A stretch of 64,000 nt of DNA, from positions 18,598,757-18,662,756 of the forward strand of contig OX392543.1 of the NCBI GenBank assembly GCA_947623455.1, written 5' to 3'. The notes under the pieces were generated by a model that searched no databases, was not told the origin of the DNA, and saw only the letters and a program-made list of their open reading frames with translations. This stretch comes from Mimachlamys varia. Taxonomy: Eukaryota > Mollusca > Bivalvia > Pectinida > Pectinidae. Shown here in pieces: positions 57,693 to 64,000 of the stretch; within the stretch, counting starts at the first letter, position 1; each line of letters opens with the position of its first letter. The position numbers and the translations under genes are program-made.

Positions 57693-58065
57693 CTTTATTA
57701 TCCCCCACTTTCACCGAAATGGGGGATATTAATTTGGGTTTGTCCGTCTATCTGTCACACTTCATTTCCATGCAATAACGACAACAAATATTATCGAATT
57801 TTCTTGAAACTTGCTTACAAGGAAAAACCTCCAAATTAACATGTCTCAGAAAAGTTCGATCAACACTTTTTCTGGATGTTATTTGGCGGAGTTATGGCCC
57901 CTTCATTGACAAAAATTGTCCAATTTCTGGAGTTTCCGTGCAGTAACAGCAACAAATATTGTCTACCTTTCTTGAAATTTGGTAACAAAATTCAATGCTT
58001 AAAGAGTTGGGCGAATTTCTTATGAAAGGGGGAAAGGCAGGGGATTTTAATTCTACGATTATCTT
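57693..58065 (+). repeat. Interspersed repeat beginning TATTATCCCCCACTTTCACC
   Basis: Begins with a small inverted pair (ATCCCCCA...TGGGGGAT), then GGGTTTGTCCGTCTATCTGTCACACTTCATTTCC. Two halves repeat each other loosely: TGCAATAACGACAACAAATATTATCGAATTTTCTTGAAACTTG and TGCAGTAACAGCAACAAATATTGTCTACCTTTCTTGAAATTTG, about 173 bases apart. Resembles a dispersed repeat, but the family is not named. Confidence 0.55.
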
Positions 58066-58741
58066 GTTTAAATAGTCGCCATATTGATATATCATAACAT
58101 TAAGTTATTGTTGTTCAATTGGAGTATAGAGGTTTGCTTTCTCACACACAAGTGTGCAGCAGTGATTGTGTCAAGGACATATGGGGGCATTGTGTGCACC
58201 TGCAGGACACTCTGGCTAACAAAACATGATAAAATAAGGAACCTTTCAGCTAAATATCATGCTTCTAGGCCTTTTGTTAACCACAAGAAATTGTTTAAAA
58301 GTTTAAACATAAATTACCTTTGAGACCTAGAATATGTGTCAAGGTCATTTATTTTCACAAAGTTTGTCAGGCTTCATCTAAAGAACCTTTCAATCAAATG
58401 TCATGCTTCCAGGCCTTTTAGTTAATCAGAAGAAGTTGTTTAAAGGTTTTAAAAGAAATAACCTCTGTGACCTTTAATATGGGTCAAGGTCATTTTTTTG
58501 GCAAATTTTGTCAGGCTTCATCTAAAGAACCTTTCAATCAAATATCATGCTTCCAGGCCTTTTAGTTAATCAGAAGAAGTTGTTTAAAGGTTTTAAAAGA
58601 AATAACCTCTGTGACCTTTAATATGGGTCAAGGTCATTTTTTTGGCAAATTTTGACAGTCTTTATCCAAAGAACCTTTCAGCCAAATATTATGCTTCTAG
58701 GCATTTTTTTTTTTTTTTTTTTTTTTTATTTTTTATTTTTC

Positions 58742-59159
58742 ATCACATTACATGAATATAACAATACATCGTTATTATCATCATCATAATCATCATATCA
58801 TCATCATCCATATAGACAATCATCATCATACTCATCACATCGTCATCAACACTCATCATCACAATCATCGTCCATACAGACAATCATCACCATCATCATC
58901 ATCATCATCATCATCATCGTCCATATAGATAATCATCATCATCATCATCATCATCATCCATATAGATAATCATCATCATCATCATCATCCATATAGACAA
59001 TCATCACCATCATCATCATCATCATCCATATAGACAATCATCATCATCATCATCATCATCCATATAGACAATCATCATCATCATCATCATCCATATAGAC
59101 AATCATCATCATCATCATCATCCATATAGACAATCATCATCATCAACATCCATATAGAC

Positions 59160-59201
<42 letters not shown>

Positions 59202-59446
59202 TATAGACAATCATCATCATCAACATCCATATAGACAATCATAATCATCGTCATTGACATCCCTATAGACAATCATCATCATCATCATCATCATCATCCA
59301 TATAGACAATCATCATCAACATCCATATAGACAATCATCATCATCAACATCCATATAGACAATCATCATCATCAACATCCATATAAACAATCATCATCAT
59401 AAACATCCATATAAACAACCATTATCATCAACATCCAAATAGAAAT

Positions 59447-59477
<31 letters not shown>

Positions 59478-59690
59478 TATAGACAATCATCATCATCATC
59501 AACATCCATATAGACAATCATCATCATCAACATCCATATATTCAATCATCATCATCATCAACATCCATATAGACAATCATCATCATCATCATCATCATCA
59601 TCCATATAGACAATCATCATCATCAACATCCATATAGACAATCATCATCATCATCATCATTATCAATAAGCACATATCATCATACAAGCA
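58742..59690. repeat. (ATC)n-based minisatellite inside the LINE 3' UTR
   Basis: Runs of CATCAT of varying length joined by CCATATAGACAAT; about 25 units of 25-45 bases. Confidence 0.92.
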
Positions 59691-59904
59691 TCATCTTCAT
59701 AAATTTGTTACCAACATTGTATTCATCCATATGTATTAATAACCATCATCAACATCATTCATAAATAAGCACTCATCATTATCATTATCATACTCATCAT
59801 CCTACCATCCTTATCATCTATATCCAACAAAAAAATATTTATCTAACAGTTGCCATTGCCATGCACTTTATAATTCTATGTATTGGTATAAACATGTTTT
59901 GTGA

Positions 59905-60165
59905 GTTTTTTTCAAGAGAGAGAGAATGGGGGGTGAGAAAGAGGGAGAGATGGGGGGGGGGGGGCGAAAGTAAGATGATTGAGGAAAGAGAAAGAGAAGG
60001 GAAAGAAGATGGATGGAAAGCAGTGAAAGTATGGTTTCATGAATAGATAAGTTATACGATGAAAGTAATCAGTGGGAAAGGCAATTTATCACAGCTTGGG
60101 GGAGGAGTGGGGGGTGGGCACAGATTCAAACACATAATCAGAGAGAGAAAAAAAAATAAAAAGAT
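59905..60165. repeat. Purine-rich low-complexity stretch
   Basis: GAGAGAGAGAATGGGGGGTG, a G12 run near 59954-59965 and GGGGGAGGAGTGGGGGG near 60100; lies between the LINE stop codon and its minisatellite. Confidence 0.75.
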
Positions 60166-60749
60166 AAACTTTAAAGAGTGACAAGTTTTTCCCACTTTTT
60201 CCACACATTATTAAATCTTTCTTTAGCAACATCACCCTTACTAACCGCTATATATCTCTGTACATTATGATAGTCTTTTATTGTGTTAACTAGTGCGTTT
60301 ATATTCAGGGCGCTATGTAAACATCTCATTTTGTAAATATAATACTTAATAACGATGAGTATTTCATTGTCAATTTTACTAACATTACCATTATATGTCA
60401 GAATTCCAAAGAGATAAGATTCTTTGTTGAAATTAAAAGGAATAATGAGTGTATCTAACAAGACTCCAAAATTAATTAGTAGATTCTGAACCTCTTGGCA
60501 TTCCCATAAAATATGCTTCTAGGCATTTTGGTTAATAAGAAGTTTTTTGAAGGTTTAACAGAAATGACCTCTGTGATGTTTTTTAGGTCATTTGTTTTCA
60601 CAAACTTTGTCACGCTTCATCCAAGGAAGCTACAAGTCAAATATAAGGTCTCTATGCCCGATGGTATTTTTGAAGAAATTGTTTGAAGGTTTCGACATAT
60701 TTGACCCATGTGACCTTGAAGGTAGGTCAAAGTGAAACTATGGGAAGTA

Positions 60750-61440
60750 AAATGCTTGATAAACTATGTCAGATTTCATACGCCTTCAGTGCTCTCAGCG
60801 CTTTGATGATTACGTGCCCACAACTATCCAGTCTGAGTGTACCTAAGACACCATGATAGAACTAACTGAAGCCGGTACAGTCCTGTAATAGCTGGACACC
60901 AGACCTAGCACTATAATATACATATGCAGACAAGCAATGAAGCAGTAGGAGCATCAGGGACAGGTCTAGACACATTCGATGCTTACCCAGACTTGGCTAC
61001 CATTAACTATACAACTGACTTTGTGTACAGTACACAACACCTTTGGGTTTCTTCTATCCTTGACCACTGGCATATATATATATATATATATCCACCACAT
61101 ACAGAGACACCAGACAATGTGTATACACGCAGACCTCATTGTCCTAATGGGGGTCAATTATTGATGAATGTAATGCATGTACTATTGCTAGATTAAATCA
61201 CTGGTCCTACTTTTGCTACCTCTGGACATCTGTGGCAATCAGATGTATTGACAGGTAACTGTGAAAAGCAGCTATCTGTATATGTCACTCATGGTAGCTT
61301 AGATAGGTTTTAAGAATCCTGGGAGTTGCTTCATTTTGAAAGGTCTTTAGCTAGGTTTGTGACCTTGATGTTATGAAATGATGTTATTGACATAACAACA
61401 AAATGTTTTTTATGGATGAAAGACAGCTAATATAGCTTAG
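60750..61440. other. No gene seen
   Basis: Includes a TA microsatellite at 61073-61092 (TATATATATATATATATA). The open frames around it on both strands are AT-repeat artefacts. Confidence 0.45.
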
Positions 61441-61445
61441 TAATC

Positions 61446-62085
61446 AGATTAAAATGCAGATCCTTGTTCTCACTCACCTGCCCAACCACGTTGGTTTTCT
61501 CCGGGTTCTCCAGTTTCCTCCCACAATAAGACCCCTCGCGCGCTAACATCTGGGCCAACAAGAGTGATTTATATAAATTGGATAACTTGTTTCATAATTG
61601 TTGTAAAATAAATAAAATTATATTTAATTTCTATTTTTACTCTGTTTTCAAAGATCTAATTAAGATCTGACAACATCCATTGCATCATTGAAAAAGCGTC
61701 AGCTGGACCCCCTCCTTTCAAAAATCCTGCATTCGGGCCTGAAGAGGTCATGTTCTGGTGACCTTTGTTGCCTATTAACTTCGAGCGTTAGTCAAATTTT
61801 CTAACTGATGACAGCTGGCACTGTCATCTACAGGAAATCATTTCATCACAACACTGAACATAAGGCTGTTGTGACGAAATGATTAAACGCAAAGATAGGA
61901 TTATGCGAGCTTTTTCGCCCACCAACATTCACTCCGAAGATTCTGTCAGCAGTCTTTTGATTGGTTAATGCAAAAGGTCACCAAAATGTAGCCCCCTTTT
62001 GGGATGTTGTCAGATCTTGACACAACAAAGGGAAGTTTATGGAAAAATAGCGTTGAGATCAAGATAAGGTTTTCATCAGATTGAT
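61446..62085. mobile_element. MITE, family C, copy 2, with inserted SINE fragment
   Basis: AATCAGATTAAAATGCAGAT-CCTTGTTCTCACT and GATCAAGATAAGGTTTTCAT-CAGATTGATAG are imperfect inverted ends. Matches 5528-5920 except for extra sequence after TTCTCACT (61479 onward). Confidence 0.7.
61480..61636 (+). mobile_element. SINE 3' fragment nested in MITE family C
   Basis: GGTTTTCTCCGGGTTCTCCA-GTTTCCTCCCACAATAAGACCC...AAGAGTGATTTATATAAATT-GGATAACTTGTTTCATAATT-GTTGTAAAATAAATAAA, a typical molluscan SINE body and tail. It interrupts the MITE, with ACTC on each side (a weak target duplication). Confidence 0.6.
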
Positions 62086-62694
62086 AGTTTTGCATCCTAC
62101 ATTTGTTTGGTTTGTGACTTGCGTCCTATTATCATCTTATAGTCAGCGGTAAAAACATGGCAAGTTTTATTGGCAGAGGAAAGCCCTAACTCCAAGAAAA
62201 AAATACTGACATATAACCAGTACTACATGGCTACTACCGCATGTAGGTCTAGATCTCAATCCTGTGACCGTGCTTTGGAGGGTTAGTGGTAACTGAATGT
62301 CAGACACCAAAACCGGTTGACTTGGCCAACATGGTCCCTTGCAGAACAGAACAAGGAAAGTAAATATTGGAGTTCAAACCAAGCTGATCTGAGGAAACAG
62401 AAACCCCTGTGGATTTTAAACCCTGGTCTCATACAGGAGTAAAAGCAAAGTGAGCAGATCACGCTCACATATATATACCCCACCCCACAAAGTGGTCAAT
62501 GGGACCTTTGACCTTTTACCCTTGACCTAGCTATTACCAACAAATTCTAATCAGGTGTAGAACTTAATTGTGTGATGCGCATGTGCTATGGTGTGAATCT
62601 GAACCCGGATGACAAGATATGTTCTACACAAGGTCCGTACGGTTGCAAGGCCGCCCAAGGATATGTAGGGTTTTTTTATATGGTGTGAAAATGG

Positions 62695-62815
62695 AAAGAT
62701 GAATTGAACAAAGCAGTTTTCAGTCAAATTTCACGCATTTTCTCCCTCTGTCATTGGAAATGTACTGGAATGAGAGAAATCTCCCTCTTTGGAGGTCTAC
62801 CAGTATTTAGAAATA
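62695..62815. repeat. Partial MITE, family D, copy 4
   Basis: GAAAGATGAATTGAACAAAG-CAGTTTTCAGTCAAATTTCA...TTTCTCCCTCTGTCATTGGAAATG...GAGAAATCTCCCTCTTTGGAGGT; right half only. Confidence 0.6.
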
Positions 62816-62819
62816 AGAA

Positions 62820-63630
62820 GCAAGAATATCATCATAATTTATATCTTTGTTGGGCCCCAATTCACAATAAGTTATCAATTTCACTTTCTATCAAATGACC
62901 AATAAATGTTACTACTCCAACCCATATAATCCCCTCTTCATGCTAATATGTACAGATGGTAGCTTCAATTCTGGAAATGTTCCCGTCATCAAGAAGGCCA
63001 CACAATTTAACAGTGAAGTACTTGCAATATTCAGGGTAACACAAAGACAGAGGGACAATATTCAACACTGACCTTCACAAACATTCAGTATACACATTTC
63101 AGCCCTTCGATCAATAGCTTTTGTACTGAAATAGGATAAACACCTCGGTATTATGTTGAGATTAAACACAATGGTCAGCAGACTACCATACACTCGTACA
63201 CTCAGTGATAAAGCTATCGGGTTACTGTCCGTTCCCAGCTCTATGTGTGTTTCTTGTCTGACTCAATCATTCGTCAGCTTGAATAAACATACTTGAAATG
63301 ACCAGACAAACAAGCATTAAACCGACCAAGCCTCTAGTACAAGTCACCTTTGACCTACCATATCAAAAAGCCATATCCAAAATTGGCAAATTATTTATTG
63401 ACTTTTTCATATATCTTTCTAAGTTTTTATGTAGTCACAAATTATATCACAAAAAGTATGAAGTTCTTGAAGTTTATTATCTAAGGAATGATCTTCGAAA
63501 TATATTTTTTTCAACATTCATGAGGTCATAAAAAAATTGGCTTTCTGGATATTTATCATGAATTGCATTAGCAAACATGAGCAAGTTCTTACTGCAAGAC
63601 AGATCATTACAGCAGTCCTCAAAACTGACC
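62820..63630. other. No gene seen
   Basis: Unique-looking sequence. TCACCTTTGACCT at 63344-63356 is a one-mismatch DR1 on the minus strand. Confidence 0.4.
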
Positions 63631-63638
63631 ACATACAA

Positions 63639-63871
63639 TGTTTGTTTTGTTTGGTTTATTTTGTTTAACACCCTATTAACAGTCAGGGTCATTTAAGGAC
63701 GTACCAGGTTTTAGAGGTGGAGGAAAGCCGGAGTACCTGGAGAAAAACCACGGACCTACGCTCAGTACCTGTCAACTGCCCCATGTGGGATTCGAACTCA
63801 CAACCCAGAGGTGGATGGCTAGCGGTAGAATGTCGGGACACCTTAACCACTCCGCCCACGCGGCGCCTTGA
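63639..63871 (-). mobile_element. Full-length tRNA-derived SINE with target duplication
   Basis: Flanked by ACATACAA at 63631-63638 and 63872-63879. On the minus strand: GGCGCCGCGTGGGCGGAGTGGTTAAGG (A box in GGCGGAGTGGTTAAGG), GGGTTGTGAGTTCGAATCCC (B box), then CAGTTGACAGGTACTGAGCG, CTCCGGCTTTCCTCCACCTC, and a 3' tail GTGTTAAACAAAATAAACCA-AACAAAACAAACA. Both Pol III boxes look intact. Confidence 0.9.
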
Positions 63872-64000
63872 ACATACAACATAGTTTAAAATGATGCCTG
63901 AATGCAGTTTTCAATGTCATCTTAATGCATTCAAAGTTTAACCAAACCCAGAACAATATAACACATCAGGATTCTGAGGACCAACTATGTTATCTGAGCC

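Larger units (their letters stand above)
58708..60512 (-). mobile_element. 5'-truncated LINE insertion with target duplication
   Basis: Flanked by ATGCTTCTAGGCATTTT at 58691-58707 and 60513-60529. On the minus strand the insert begins inside a reverse-transcriptase C-terminus: HILWECQEVQNLLINFGVLL, then DTLIIPFNFNKE and YYIYKMRCLHSALN, ending FNNVWKKWEKLVTL at TAA 60173-60171. A 1.4-kb 3' UTR follows, mostly a (GAT)n-type minisatellite, and a poly(A) (poly-T at about 58704-58727 on plus). Truncation, poly(A) and target duplication are the marks of target-primed reverse transcription. Confidence 0.88.
58234..60745 (+). mobile_element. Tandem-repeat element related to 1-1655, split by a LINE
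   Basis: About three diverged monomers at 58234-58707 (AAGGAACCTTTCAGCTAAAT-ATCATGCTTCTAGG, TGACCTTTAATATGGGTCAAGGTCA) continue at 60530-60745 (GGTTAATAAGAAG...GACCCATGTGACCTTGAAGG-TAGGTCAAAG). The gap is the insertion 58708-60512. No terminal hairpin found at its right end. Confidence 0.75.

Noticed and set aside
60171..60461. Independent host gene on the minus strand
   Set aside because: The reading frame continues upstream to 60512 as a LINE reverse-transcriptase C-terminus and is bounded by a target duplication, so it belongs to the LINE.
63640..63868. tRNA gene on the minus strand
   Set aside because: The A and B boxes are present but the sequence continues as a SINE body with tail and target duplication; no foldable mature tRNA.

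Overview
This is eukaryotic DNA, AT-rich and packed with repeats. The only recognisable host gene is split into nine coding exons on the minus strand. It encodes a retinoic acid receptor (RAR, nuclear receptor NR1B) whose DNA-binding domain is close to the vertebrate one. The tRNA-derived SINEs, the mobile elements with internal tandem GACCTTGAAAGTAGGTCAAGGTCA monomers ending in (GACG)n and a CCCTTCGGG hairpin, and the many foldback MITEs all suggest a mollusc, most likely a bivalve. That placement is inference.

Layout. 1-1660: 3' part of a tandem-repeat mobile element. 3265-17084: RAR gene, stop codon at low coordinates and start at high coordinates. Joining the exons gives 457 codons plus stop with every splice phase matching, and one intron uses a GC donor. 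Its introns hold MITEs, a 2.3-kb tandem-repeat element (7013-9317) and local tandem repeats. Possible noncoding 5' exons lie at 25695-25753 and just above 30823, with a possible promoter near 31 kb; these are weak calls. 18134-20110: a 32/54-bp satellite upstream of the first coding exon. 23-44 kb: MITEs, hairpins, a LINE tail, 58-bp and 27-bp tandem repeats, a SINE, a near-identical second copy of the 2.3-kb element (40268-42284) and a three-level nest of insertions (43.1-44.1 kb). 44-50 kb: mostly unannotatable sequence with a few hairpins. 50.48-52.87 kb: a 46-48-bp minisatellite. 53-58 kb: sparse repeats. 58.2-60.75 kb: a tandem-repeat element split by a 5'-truncated LINE with its target duplication intact. 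61-64 kb: a MITE carrying a SINE fragment, and an intact SINE with target duplication.

The most interesting observation is a coincidence of motifs. The gene encodes a receptor that should read AGGTCA hexamers, while its own introns hold repeat families built from AGGTCA hexamers: DR2 spacing beside exon 2, and DR1 and DR0 in the 2.3-kb element of intron 6. Whether these repeats act as response elements cannot be told from sequence alone.
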